Shown: positions 10,017 through 21,481, counted from the first letter of the stretch. The stretch is 64,000 nucleotides of DNA from Cunninghamella blakesleeana (GCA_017871115.1 JAFCIZ010000011.1:203501-267500), one strand, 5' to 3'. A program made the numbers and translations. Notes: a model not told the origin generated them from the letters alone.

Positions 10017-12164
10017 ATGAGCGCCTTTCCTAATGAAATTATAAAAATAATATGTCAACATTTATCTCATAGAGAGCTTCTTCAATGTATGTTAGTGAAT
10101 AGTAATTGGTGTAAAATGAGTTCCGCAGTTTTTTATCATACACTAAATATCTATAATAAAAAACAACTAGATAGTTTTATTGAATTTGCAACAACAATAA
10201 CAACAACAATATCAAAAATAAACAATATACCTATTTGTAATTTGGTGAATCAGATTATAATAGATTACTTTTATAAATGGGATCATTTGACACAACAAGA
10301 TTTAAAGCGTTTACACGATACTTGTCCTAATATAAAATTGTTGGATGGTTTTGGACCTGTATCTACAATTGGAAAAATAACATTTAGTGAATTACCGAAT
10401 TGGCACCAATGGATGCATATTCCACATTGGCTTACTGAAAGGGATCAACAATGGTATCAATGTATTCAGCCTACTAATAATTACCAATCACTTGAATTTA
10501 ATATATCAAGAGAAATGGTTCATTGGAAAGATGATGACCATGGAAATAACGAAAAAATAAAAAATAAGAAAGGATTTTACCTACAAGGATGGAAAGATAA
10601 CCAATTACAAAAAATAAAAATGCTTGATTATTACTTTCGTCTTGGCAGCTATATCTTACAGCAACCACGACCAACAATAACAATAGAAAACGGATCACAC
10701 TATTTAAACTATTATAGCCAAATCATTACTTTACCAACAACAGTATCATATACACATTTAAATCATATTTTCCTCAATTTTGAAGAATGGGATAGGACAT
10801 CTACTTCTCAATTAGATATATTGAAGTTTGATGAACGTATTATTGAATCAATCCACGAAGCGTGTCCAGTGTTAGAATCATTACATCTTCGTAAATTTAA
10901 TATGAACCTATCAAGCCAATATCAGGCACTTATGAAATCATTACCATTAATAACAACTCCTTATTTGACACTAAAAAAATTAACAATAGAATTTTGTTTT
11001 TTTATTCACCCAGAGTGCTTTGATTATCTTGCAGTGAAATTTCCCAATATATTAACACTAATTTTTTACTTAGACCATTACTTTACAAAACATGATGATA
11101 TAAAGCACAAGTTCCGACTTGCCTATTATAAAATGTTGTCAGCATTTCAATATGTGTCAATGTTATCCATAAAATCACTTTTTTGGGAAACACGCCAATT
11201 CAGTGAAGGAATGGAAGATACCCTTTGGAAAGATAAAGAATTTTTATCTTGGTTATCTAATAAACAACATCCACTAAAATCATTAACCTACCATCACAAT
11301 TTGACTCAATTAATGGAATATGAGAGCGAAATAAATAGTACTGAAGACGAGGATCAAATTCTAGTATTAAAACAAAAATACTCATTTATGGATTATTTGC
11401 AAGAATTAAAATTGATAAATGAACGACTTTTACATAAAGCGTTTACAAATTTATCATTCATGTTTAAAAAAGGAATATACTATAGCCAACTTACAACACT
11501 TGACATAATATTCACGAATGAGCAACTTATAGAAGAAACTCATATTAATTTTTATTTGTGGTTAGATTTATTTCCAAATTTAAAAACACTAATGATTGAA
11601 GAGGACACTAATATGGTATTTAATGGAATGAATAAAAGAAACCTACGCATTGAATTACAAAAACAAGAACAGCAACAAAATAAAATATATCCATTACAAG
11701 AATTAAGTATAATAGGTGTTGAGCTCTCATTGGTGAACGGATTAACTGATATTGGCGATGCATGCCCTTCATTAAAAAAACTAAGATTGATTGATGTACT
11801 TGTAACAGACGGTTACCACATGCAAAACAACAATGTTGATATAATAGCCATGGATGCACCTCATTTGAAATTGGATGAATTTGTTATTGCAAATATGTTT
11901 ACAGCAACAAATAAAGATATTCCAAAAAACATCAAACGTTCTTTTGAATTAATTGGAACAGAATCAAGCAATAAAGATAGTAATAAAGATCGGTGTTTTA
12001 CAATAAAATTACCTACACTTTGTGAAAAGGGGCAAGTACCAAGTTGGGTGAGGATAAAAAGACGTACATATGATATTTATGATAATCAAGATAAAGTATA
12101 CCCTTCTATTCAAGTAATATTGGATTGTAAATATGTAGCATTTATTTATTGTATTAATTATTAA
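10017..12164 (+). CDS. F-box/LRR protein (copy 2)
   Basis: 715 aa, intronless, start in AAAATGAGC context. F-box at residues 4-45 (FPNEIIKIICQHLSHRELLQ, then Trp31), followed by LRR-like repeats with GFYLQGWKDNQLQKIK, FDERIIES, NGLTDIGDACPSLKKLRL and LDEFVIANM, ending VILDCKYVAFIYCINY. It is a presumed SCF substrate adaptor. The gene at 19274 is its sister: ends are nearly identical (about 540 bp at the 3' end differ at only a few bases), but the centre has diverged. Divergently oriented from the 5760 and 8060 copies. Substrate unknown. Confidence 0.87.
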   Translation: MSAFPNEIIKIICQHLSHRELLQCMLVNSNWCKMSSAVFYHTLNIYNKKQLDSFIEFATTITTTISKINNIPICNLVNQIIIDYFYKWDHLTQQDLKRLHDTCPNIKLLDGFGPVSTIGKITFSELPNWHQWMHIPHWLTERDQQWYQCIQPTNNYQSLEFNISREMVHWKDDDHGNNEKIKNKKGFYLQGWKDNQLQKIKMLDYYFRLGSYILQQPRPTITIENGSHYLNYYSQIITLPTTVSYTHLNHIFLNFEEWDRTSTSQLDILKFDERIIESIHEACPVLESLHLRKFNMNLSSQYQALMKSLPLITTPYLTLKKLTIEFCFFIHPECFDYLAVKFPNILTLIFYLDHYFTKHDDIKHKFRLAYYKMLSAFQYVSMLSIKSLFWETRQFSEGMEDTLWKDKEFLSWLSNKQHPLKSLTYHHNLTQLMEYESEINSTEDEDQILVLKQKYSFMDYLQELKLINERLLHKAFTNLSFMFKKGIYYSQLTTLDIIFTNEQLIEETHINFYLWLDLFPNLKTLMIEEDTNMVFNGMNKRNLRIELQKQEQQQNKIYPLQELSIIGVELSLVNGLTDIGDACPSLKKLRLIDVLVTDGYHMQNNNVDIIAMDAPHLKLDEFVIANMFTATNKDIPKNIKRSFELIGTESSNKDSNKDRCFTIKLPTLCEKGQVPSWVRIKRRTYDIYDNQDKVYPSIQVILDCKYVAFIYCINY

Positions 12165-12414
12165 ATTATTAAATTGTTTATTTTTTTAATATTTGTACAC
12201 ATGAATTACTGTTTAATTGGTTGACTTCTATATCTAGAATCATATATGATTATTTTGAAAAAATTGAGCTTCATTTATACTTTATATGTATTAAAAAAAT
12301 AAGTAAATAGTATAATATAATTTACATGCAAGTAGTGATATAATAATAATAAAATAAAGATGAATTAGCCATATAATATTCATACTTGAAAATAATTTTA
12401 TAAAGCTTGCTGTT

Positions 12415-12464
<50 letters not shown>

Positions 12465-12787
12465 CGTAAACTATTAATCCAAGCTTTATATATAAAGTTG
12501 TCTTTTTACTATATTACACCATAGATTTTTAAATAATATTTTTACATGCAAAATTATTTTAGTAAATAAATTATAAATACAATATTTAATATATCTAATC
12601 ATATAAAAGTGTTGATCACATATATATCATATATACTTAAAAATGAAAAATAAATTTAAAACACTAATTTGCTCAGTTTATTTTTTAGAAAAATATAATT
12701 ACAGATAAATTAAAATATGTCACAAAAATGTAAATAATAATAACAATAATACACACATATACGTAAATGCATCAATGTATTTATATT
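12165..12787. other. Convergent spacer with long poly(T)
   Basis: 3'-to-3' spacer between two F-box genes. It contains an uninterrupted 48-nt T run at 12417-12464 and, from 12465 on, sequence duplicated at 5440-5759. No gene is seen. Confidence 0.6.
12417..12464 (+). repeat. Poly(T) run, 48 nt
   Basis: Uninterrupted T homopolymer in the spacer between two convergent F-box genes, at the point where the flank shared with 3880-3960 ends and the flank shared with 5440-5759 begins. Confidence 0.8.
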
Positions 12788-15019
12788 TTACCAATTAGTA
12801 CCATGAACCAAATCTGCATATTCACAGTTTAAAATTATTTTAATAGTAGGATATATATAATTTTGAATTTCAAAAAGTTTATAACCAGATCTATCACATA
12901 ATTCCCGTCCATTTGTATCCACTTTTGCACGGAGTAAAGGTAGTTTTATTGTAAAAGACCAGTGTTTATTGGTATATCGGTTATTAGATTCAGTTACCAC
13001 TAATTCTAAAGATCTCTTGATATTTTCTGGAATATCTCCATTTGTTGTTGTAGTCAAGTTTTTAATAACAAATTCATCCAATTTTAAATGAGGTGTATTC
13101 ATAATAATAATATCTGCATTATTTCGTGTGTGATAACCATCCGATACATAAGTATCAATCAATCTTAATTTTTTTAAAGAAGGACAAGCACACCCAAGAC
13201 CAGTTAATCCATTTACTAATGAGAGTTCAGTATTTCTTATAATTAATTCTTCCAATTGATACGTTTTATTTCGTTGTCGATGCTGTTGACGAAGGTCTAA
13301 TATAAAATTTTTTCTATTCCAGTTTTCCATATTTGGCAAAATATCATGAATTGTTAATTTTTTTAAATATGGAAGTATATCTAACCATGAATAAAATTGA
13401 ATACAATTGTCTACTGGAGAATCGGGAAAAGCGTATTTAATGATAAGTGTTGTAAGATTACCAAAATATATTCCTTTTCTAAACATAGATGTTAGATTTA
13501 TTAATGGTTCATTTAAGTAAATTTCATTTATCAATTTTAATTCTTGCAAATGATCCATGTATGCGTATTTTTGTTTTAGTTTTTCCAGTTGCTGATCGTC
13601 ATTCTCATTCTTGTCGATGTCATCTTCAGTTAATGGAAGCAAGCCATAGTAATATGTTAATGATGTAAGTGGTTCGGCTTTATTTGATAGCCAATATAAA
13701 AATTTATTATCTTTTTGAGCTTTTGAATCGATCCAAGGATAAACGTAAACCTCTGTTTCCCAAAAATGTGGAGATATTGATAACGTTGATAAATGGTAAA
13801 ATTCTGACAACATATTATAGTATGCTATTTGGTATCTATTGCAGATTTCTATGTTCGTAAAAGTATACATATCGGTATGCAAAGATAAAATTGATAAGTT
13901 TTTGAATTTTATTCTAAAATAGTCAAAGCATTCAGGGTGAAGAAAAATACAAAATTCTAGCGTTAAACTTTCTAATGATAAAAAAGGTTTTATTGTTGGT
14001 GATAATTTCGATGTCATTGTTTTATTCATAAGAGTCTGATATGAATTGGATAGATTCATGTAAAAATTATGGATGCGTAATGATTTTAAACATGGACATG
14101 ATCCGAGGATTGATTCAATTATACGTTCATCAAAATTCAAGCCATAGAACGGCCTTCTAGAATTTTTACATAATTCGTAAAAATCAATTAAGAGATGTTT
14201 TAAATGAATAAATGAAATTGTTGCCGGTAAAGTAACCATCTTACTGAAATAATAATAATGAAAATAAGCTTTATCATCATCATCTTCTTGATTTACAGGT
14301 TCAATTTTATCTACATCTAGTTTGTCATGAATTCGAGGGTAGAGAAAAAAGCTATGTACCTTTAGCTTTTGTAATTGATTAATCTTCCAACCTTGAAGAT
14401 AAAACCCGCATTTGTTTTCCTTTTTATCATTATCGTTATCATTATCATTACCATTTTCATTTTCATTATTTTCATTTTCATCATTATTGTTATTGTTATT
14501 ATTATTATTATGGTGTCGATCAACCCACTGTACTATATCCTTTTTTATACAAATTTCAAGTACTGTATAGTTGCTGTGGAGTTGAATATACTGGTGCCAT
14601 CTTTTATCACGCGTAGTTATCCAAAATGGAAATTTAGACCATTTAAACCAGTTTGGTAGTTCAGAAAAATATATATTGTTAGAAATATTAGAATATTGTT
14701 GGCAGTCGATATACTTAATATTAGGACACGTGTCATGTAAACATTTAAGATCAGCCTGTGTTAAAGGATCTCTTTCAAAACAGTCATCTAATATAATCTG
14801 ATGAACTAAATTGCAAATAGGTTGTTGGTTTATTTTTGTTGTTGTTGCAATTTCAATAAACTTGTATAGCTGTTCTTTATAATAAAACTTTAATGTGTGA
14901 TAAAAAACGGTGGTGCTGATTATATACCAATTGTTGTTGACAAACATACATTGGTAAAGATCTCTATGGGATAGAGATTGACATATTTTTTCTATAATTT
15001 CATTCGGAAAGTTATTCAT
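12788..15019 (-). CDS. F-box/LRR protein (copy 3)
   Basis: 743 aa, intronless, near-paralogue of the 5760-7937 gene (identical first 30 residues, same block order, C-terminus IILNCEYADLVHGTNW). F-box at residues 4-45; the remainder is LRR-like. The main length difference is an expanded Asn/Asp/Glu low-complexity insert around residues 175-205 (encoded near 14430-14510), where copy 1 has only a short HHEDYNSNND-type stretch; this looks like trinucleotide/hexanucleotide slippage. Its start faces the pseudogene at 15231 across a 211-bp gap, a probable old bidirectional promoter. Presumed SCF adaptor; substrate unknown. Confidence 0.86.
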   Translation of the reverse strand: MNNFPNEIIEKICQSLSHRDLYQCMFVNNNWYIISTTVFYHTLKFYYKEQLYKFIEIATTTKINQQPICNLVHQIILDDCFERDPLTQADLKCLHDTCPNIKYIDCQQYSNISNNIYFSELPNWFKWSKFPFWITTRDKRWHQYIQLHSNYTVLEICIKKDIVQWVDRHHNNNNNNNNNDENENNENENGNDNDNDNDKKENKCGFYLQGWKINQLQKLKVHSFFLYPRIHDKLDVDKIEPVNQEDDDDKAYFHYYYFSKMVTLPATISFIHLKHLLIDFYELCKNSRRPFYGLNFDERIIESILGSCPCLKSLRIHNFYMNLSNSYQTLMNKTMTSKLSPTIKPFLSLESLTLEFCIFLHPECFDYFRIKFKNLSILSLHTDMYTFTNIEICNRYQIAYYNMLSEFYHLSTLSISPHFWETEVYVYPWIDSKAQKDNKFLYWLSNKAEPLTSLTYYYGLLPLTEDDIDKNENDDQQLEKLKQKYAYMDHLQELKLINEIYLNEPLINLTSMFRKGIYFGNLTTLIIKYAFPDSPVDNCIQFYSWLDILPYLKKLTIHDILPNMENWNRKNFILDLRQQHRQRNKTYQLEELIIRNTELSLVNGLTGLGCACPSLKKLRLIDTYVSDGYHTRNNADIIIMNTPHLKLDEFVIKNLTTTTNGDIPENIKRSLELVVTESNNRYTNKHWSFTIKLPLLRAKVDTNGRELCDRSGYKLFEIQNYIYPTIKIILNCEYADLVHGTNW

Positions 15020-15230
15020 TTTATATTAAAAATATTATATATATTAATAAAATAATAAAAATAAAGCGAAAGAGAAAAAGGAAAAAATTAGTTTCCTTTT
15101 TTTAATAAAATTTGAACTTCGCCACTCCAAAAAATACTCCGCCATACAACCTTAAAAAAACTGAAACGCTATTCACTTCTCATTCACTCTTATATATATT
15201 TATAAATATACATAATATTTTTAAAATAAA

Positions 15231-16030
15231 ATGACCACTTTTCCTAATGTAATTATAGAAAAAATATATCAAGATATATCTCATAGAACATTTCTTCAAT
15301 GTATGTTAGTAAATAATAGTTGACATATAATAAATACAGCAATTTTTTATCTTGCACTCAGAATTTTTAGTGGTAAGTAGCTTTACAAATTTATTGAACT
15401 CGCAACAGCGACAAAAATAAAAATAAATAATCAATTCATTGGCTATTTAGTGCATTATATAACAGGTGGCTTTTTTAGAAGATATTGTTTAACACGTAAA
15501 GATTTATAATGTTTATTCAGCGCTTGCCTTAATATAAAAGCTTTGGATTGTAATTATTATATACCAACGGTTGGAAGTTTTATTTAATCTTTATTACAAA
15601 CTGGCAGCATTGGACTGGTATTCCATGTTGGCTTACTGAAAATGAAAAAGAATGGTACCAATATATTCATCTTCATAATAATTACCAATTGCTTGGATTT
15701 ACTATACAAAAGGAAATGGTTAAGTAGACTGGGAAAAATAGAGATAATAACGATGGAAAAGCAAATAGGGAAGGGAAGCTATCTTTTCTTCAATGACAGA
15801 TGGATAAACGATTGCAAAAGGGATATGGCGATTTCTTCATTCCTTACCATATAAAATTGTTACCACTGACAACGAATGAATTAGAAACTGCAAATGAACA
15901 AGAAAAATACCATTATTAATATAACCAAATCATTACTTTATCAACAACAATATCATATATGCATATATGGCAGCTTTTGATTGATTTTGAAGGATAGAAT
16001 ACGCAGTTATAACTTGATATTTTCCAAAGT
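15231..16030 (+). pseudogene. F-box/LRR pseudogene with TGA at Trp31
   Basis: Begins with an intact ATG and F-box start (MTTFPNVIIEKI) in the same context as the live genes, then codon 31, Trp in every intact copy, is TGA (15321-15323). Further stops and frameshifts follow, while blocks equivalent to LPNWHQW, NNYQSLEF and ISYIHLKHLLLDFEEW remain recognisable. Similarity ends near 16030, beside a (TA)n microsatellite (16041-16074), so the C-terminal half is lost. Confidence 0.75.
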
Positions 16031-16037
16031 AAAATGT

Positions 16038-16077
<40 letters not shown>

Positions 16078-16413
16078 GTTAATTATAAAGTAAAGAAAAG
16101 TCGAGAAAATTCTATCCAACTTCCTTAATATATATATATGTCCGATTGAGATCGTCAATAAGCGCCCAATACTTGTTTTTACATAAATGAGGGAAATGTA
16201 CACACCAAAAACTACTTTTTTCTACTCCTTTATATGCACGCTAAGGTATATCCTCCTGTAGATATATACTCCGACTGTCATCTTAAATTTATAAAATACT
16301 TCCATGTTTATTAATTTTAATTTTTTTCATTTTAATATTATTAAATCAACTTATTGTCTCTATCTGTTTTGAACTTCATTACAAACTATACTATTCCTTC
16401 TTTCACAAAAAAG
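16031..16413. repeat. (TA)n microsatellite and upstream spacer
   Basis: A (AT)n run at 16041-16074 marks the truncation point of the F-box pseudogene. The rest is the presumed promoter of the secreted orphan gene. The apparent ORF extending upstream of 16414 starts at TTG and is not used. Confidence 0.6.
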
Positions 16414-17142
16414 ATGGTTTACAAAAATTCTATTTTAAAATGGTTTCCTTTATTTTTATTTTTCAGCACGATTCAATGTTATTTACAAGATACTAAGAGT
16501 AGACCCTTGTGTATTGGCGAAAAGTATGGTGTAATCAATAATCAACCTATAAGATACTCTTCAAGCCATAGTGGTGGTGAAAAAAGTGGGAATGAAAACA
16601 TTTTTAGTAACGCTTATGACCTTGGATTGACCAATAATACCGTCGATCGTGCCTACAATGGAGGAAGTTCGTTAGATACAATTGGCCTTCGTGGATTTAC
16701 TATTGTTAAAATAGTGGATAAAACAAAATCGATCAATAAAATGTGTTCTGATAGTGATGATGATCAAGTCATAATGGATGTTATCGCTGGTGATACAACA
16801 TGCCGTTTCGTTATGACTGATGAAGATAATACTGTTATATTAAAATCAAGTAAATTCAAAAGCTATGATCCAAATTACGATAATCATTTTATTTATTTTA
16901 AAAAAAATGGCGATGGCATGTATTCTATATTAACTGAAAATTCAAGTGGGACTTCTTTTGAACTTTTTACTAAACCAAGTACTGCAAAATATAAAGTTTA
17001 TTACAGAGGTGCAGATGGATCTAGTTCAGATGAAACTTTCTCATATCCCTACAATAGGTATGTTTGGTTGAATACGAGGGAAAATAATATAGAAATTGGG
17101 AAAAAAAAATTATTGCTCAAGTTTAGAAATGCAAAAAAATAA
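16414..17142 (+). CDS. Secreted protein of unknown function
   Basis: 242 aa from ATG 16414 (AAAAAAGATGG context). Residues 1-24 form a typical signal peptide (ILKWFPLFLFFSTIQC). The mature part is soluble, rich in Ser, Asp, Asn, Gly, Lys and aromatic residues, with few cysteines (only in CIGE, KMCSD and TTCRF). Alternating hydrophobic/polar segments such as VIMDVIAG, CRFVMTDEDNTVILKSSKF and YKVYYRGADG suggest an all-beta fold. I do not recognise the family. It sits between two F-box copies, and no second copy is seen in the window. Possible extracellular or cell-wall role is inferred from the signal peptide only. Confidence 0.7.
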   Translation: MVYKNSILKWFPLFLFFSTIQCYLQDTKSRPLCIGEKYGVINNQPIRYSSSHSGGEKSGNENIFSNAYDLGLTNNTVDRAYNGGSSLDTIGLRGFTIVKIVDKTKSINKMCSDSDDDQVIMDVIAGDTTCRFVMTDEDNTVILKSSKFKSYDPNYDNHFIYFKKNGDGMYSILTENSSGTSFELFTKPSTAKYKVYYRGADGSSSDETFSYPYNRYVWLNTRENNIEIGKKKLLLKFRNAKK

Positions 17143-19273
17143 AATAAAATTTATTATCTCCCTCTTTTTATTTCTTTTTAACAATACATATATACGTATT
17201 ACTTATTGTTTAGATTTACATACTATTTTATTCTTTAACATAATAACAATTTATATATTTGATAATTTATTTAAACAATTAATACAATATTATATAAAAA
17301 TCGACTTTTATAAATTAACTTTCTATTTTAATATCAAATCAATATTTTAATTCAAATAAAAAATAAAGATAAAAATAATATAACTAATCACATATCATTG
17401 TTTTTTTTTTAAACAAATATTTGTTATTTTAAAAAATAAAGGTCATTATATTTTTATTTGCCTTTTTTCAAAATGATAATTAAAATAATAATAATAATAA
17501 TACTCGGATTAAACATAAGAAAACTACTAGGTATTTCTATAATTCGAGTAATTGAAGTTATGATATACTTATTTATATATTTTTGAGACAGGCTTATAAA
17601 AATAAAAACAAAGGTAGGAGATATAGAATTCAAAAAATATCTTTTATAATATACACTATACGGACCCCGCCATCCTTAGAAATTTTTCAAGCATATTTTT
17701 TTTTATTAATCCTCCGTCTCCACTTGACTACTTTTTTTATTAATATTAAAAAAACCATTATATTTAACTCTAAATTATATGTAAATCTTATCAAACTGCA
17801 CACTGTCTCCAAAAAAAAAGTTCTAAAATTCTTGCTATTAATATTACACGATCTAAAAATGCCATTAATCAGACAATTATTTCATCGCCAACTTGGTCAA
17901 AAACTTTTATTTCCATACTAACTCTATATTTATAATCTTTTATTAAACTATGGCAATTTATGGTTCGTGATGTTACTGGCAATTCTTTTGATCTTACTGG
18001 CCCTCAAAGGTATACCTCGTTTTAGCTTCATGCATTTTAAAACTTCGTTTCCTCTGCATTTTTTTTTTTTTTTTTTTTCGCGTTTCAAGAGTAGAGTGAA
18101 GGTTATCACAGAACATTACCAATAGAATTTTTTTTATTTTATCAACTATTTAATTACGTATGTACATAGTATATGTATATATAGGTCTAGAAACTCAACA
18201 ATATCTCATAGAGATTCCTACGTATTTCCAATTTTTATAAATCAGAAATGTAAAAGCGTATATGGTTATTATGGCTTTTAACAATTTTAGAATAATTTAA
18301 TACTTAAAACATTGTTCATGTATTTTCTTTATTTTGACTTTTATTATTATATTAATAAATAATTAGTCATAATATTTTAAACCAGCAGATAAAAGTAAAT
18401 ATATTTTATTAAATGTAGGTATAATGAATGAGTTTTAGTATATATATTTTGAGAAATTGAATTTACGCAATGAAAGTAGTTACAAAAGTAGTCCTCTTTC
18501 TTGAAAAAAGAATAGCTAAATTTAAATATTTTGGAGAGTGATTTTTTTCTTTGCCTTTCATTATTATTATTATTTAATCATACTACTAATACTTTTTTTA
18601 ACATTATTACAACTAATGTATAAACAACTATCCAACAAACAATCTTAATCCAGTAAACTGTATGCATGATCTAACTAAAATAATGCAATTGAACTATAAA
18701 ATAAATTGCTTAATATTATTATACTTTTTATGTTGTTCCACTTAAAAATCAGAAATTGATACTGCCCAAATAAAATGATAGGTTTATAAAATTTCTATAA
18801 GCTTGCGGATGACTACTATTATATCGGTACCAATTATAATAAACAAGAAAAATCATATTATTTATTTTTATATTTTATTTCAAGCATATTATAAATTTTA
18901 TTATAATCTTTTCCAGTATATGTATACTTTAATTTGCGTATAGTTAATATATTTGATATTAATGGCGTTCATCACGCTGAACTATATGGTGTCATTTATG
19001 TTTTTATATAGCTATATACAAAATGAAACTTTTTATCAAAGAAAAAAATAAAATAATAAAAAAATTGCTAGGTAAAAAAAAAAAGTACTTTCTAATGGTG
19101 ATGGTTTAAAATTCAAGCATATTTAAACCATTTTCAATTTTTTTGACGGAGCTTAAATATTACTTCCAAAATAAATATTCAAACTGGAACGATTTTTTTC
19201 CTCACTCGTTCTTAAATTAATAAGATAAAACTATTTATTTTATTTTATTGTTATACGCATTTATTATAATAAA
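17143..19273. promoter_or_regulatory. Duplicated upstream region of the frameshifted F-box copy, with insertion
   Basis: Patches at 17220-17840 and 18400-19273 match 9150-9480 and 9510-10016, the flank of copy 2. The intervening roughly 550 bp (about 17850-18395) have no counterpart there, so they were inserted here or deleted there. Near the start lie the conserved 23-bp block (19184-19206) and TATACGCATTTATTATA (19252-19268). ORFs within 17143-17921 are F/I/Y-rich and not credible. Confidence 0.5.
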
Positions 19274-21431
19274 ATGAGTACCTTTCCTAATGAAATTATA
19301 AAAATAATATGCCAACATTTATCTCATAGAGAGCTTCTTCAATGTATGTTAGTGAATAGTAATTGGTGTAAAATGAGTTCCGCAGTTTTTTATCATACAC
19401 TAAATATCTATAATAAAAAACAACTAGATAGTTTTATTGAATTTGCAACAACAATAACAACAACAATATCAAAAATAAACAATATACCTATTTGTAATTT
19501 GGTGAATCAGATTATAATAAATGACTTTTATAAATGGGATCATTTGACACAACAAGATTTAAAACGTTTACACGATACTTGTCCTAATATAAAATTGTTG
19601 GATGGTTTTGGACCTGTATCTACAATTGGAAAAATAACATTTAGTGAATTACCAAATTGGCACCAATGGATGCACATTCCATATTGGCTTACTGAAAGGG
19701 ATCAACAATGGTATCAATGTATTCAACCTATTAATAATTACCAATCACTTGAATTTAATATATCAAGAGAAATGGTTCATTGGAAAGATGATGACCATGG
19801 AAATAACGAAAAAACAAAAAACAAAAAAGGATTTTACCTTCAAGGCTGGAAGGATAACCAATTACAAAAAATAAAAGTGCGTGATTCTTACTTTTTTTTT
19901 GACATCCATAACATGCCGCAACCACTACCAACAGTAACAGCAGAAAGTGAATTGGGGGAAGTAAACTATACTTATTACCATAGCCAAATCATTACTCTAC
20001 CAACAACAATATCATATATACATTTGAAACATCTTTTGCTTGATTTTGAAGAATGGAATAGGACATCTATATCTCAATTGGATGCATTAAAGTTTGATGA
20101 GCGTATTATTGAATCGATATATCAATCATGTCCAGTGTTAGGATCATTACACCTTCGTGAATTTAATATGAATCTAACTAATCAATATCAGGCACTTACG
20201 AAATCATCATTGTCAACAATAAAACCTTGTCTGACATTAAAGCAATTGGCAATAGAATTTTGTTTTTTTTTTTCACCCAGAGTGTTTTGATTATTTTACA
20301 ATGAAATTTCCCAATGTATCATCACTATCATTTTCTTTAGATCCTTACTTTACAAACGATGAAAATATTAAATATAAATTCCGACTTGCCTTTTATAAAA
20401 TGTTATCAGCATTTCAACATTTATCAGCATTATCCGTAAAATCGCTTTTCTGGGAAGCTCGCCCGTTTGATGGCGGAAGGGAAGATACTCTTTGGAAAGA
20501 TAATGAGTTTTTATCTTGGTTATCTAAAAAAGCTCATACACTTACATCGTTAACTTATCACAATGATTGGACACGATTAATAGAAAATAATAGTAACATG
20601 AAGAATGGTGAAGACGAGGATCAACTACTAGCATTAAAACAAAAATACTCATTTATGGATCATTTGCAAGAATTAAAATTGATAAATGAACGACTTATAC
20701 ATAAAGCGTTTACAAATTTATCATTCATGTTTAAAAAAGGAATATACTATAGCCAACTTATAATACTTGACGTAAGATTCACAAATCAACATCCTATCGA
20801 AGAAATTCATATTAATTTTTATTTGTGGTTAGATTTATTTCCAAATTTAAAAAAACTAATGATTGAAGAGAATACTAATATGGTATTTAATGGAATGAAT
20901 AAAAGAAACCTGCGCATTGAATTACAAAAACAAGAACAGCAACAAAATAAAATATATCCATTACAAGAATTAAGTATAATAGGTGTTGAGCTCTCATTGG
21001 TGAACGGATTAACTGATATTGGCGATGCATGCCCTTCATTAAAAAAACTAAGATTGATTGATGTACTTGTAACAGACGGTTACCACATGCAAAACAACAA
21101 TGTTGATATAATAGCCATGGATGCACCTCATTTGAAATTGGATGAATTTGTTATTGCAAATATGTTTACAGCAACAAATAAAGATATTCCAAAAAACATC
21201 AAACGTTCTTTTGAATTAATTGGAACAGAATCAAGCAATAAAGATAGTAATAAAGATCGGTGTTTTACAATAAAATTACCTACACTTTGTGAAAAGGGGC
21301 AAGTACCAAGTTGGGTGAGGATAAAAAGACGTACATATGATATTTATGATAATCAAGATAAAGTATACCCTTCTATTCAAGTAATATTGGATTGTAAATA
21401 TGTAGCTTTTATCTATTGTATTAATCATTAA
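19274..21431 (+). pseudogene. F-box/LRR protein (copy 4), broken by one extra T
   Basis: Two abutting frames, 19274-20290 and one ending at 21431, together cover the whole 715-residue family layout. The intact sister gene has a 10-base T-rich run (seven T, A, two T) after the TTTTG at 10990-10994; here it is eleven uninterrupted T at 20263-20273, a net +1 that shifts the frame inside the block FCFFIHPECFDY. Everything downstream is open and nearly identical to copy 2, ending VILDCKYVAFIYCINH. It is therefore a very recent pseudogene, a homopolymer sequencing/assembly error, or, least likely, a site of ribosomal slippage. If repaired by sequencing it would be an ordinary F-box/LRR gene. Confidence 0.8.
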
Positions 21432-21481
21432 TATGTATATATTTATGTTTATTATTATTATATATGATGTATTATAATAAA

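Noticed and set aside
11620..11859. Reverse-strand ORF repeated at 20887-21126
   Set aside because: It is conserved only because the forward-strand F-box coding sequences are nearly identical; no independent coding evidence.
16354..16413. Upstream extension of the secreted orphan protein
   Set aside because: Begins with TTG, not expected as a nuclear start in a fungus; ATG 16414 gives a proper signal peptide.
17096..17921. ORFs after the secreted orphan gene
   Set aside because: Composed of Phe, Ile, Tyr, Leu and Lys from AT-rich DNA, and the region aligns with the non-coding flank of F-box copy 2.
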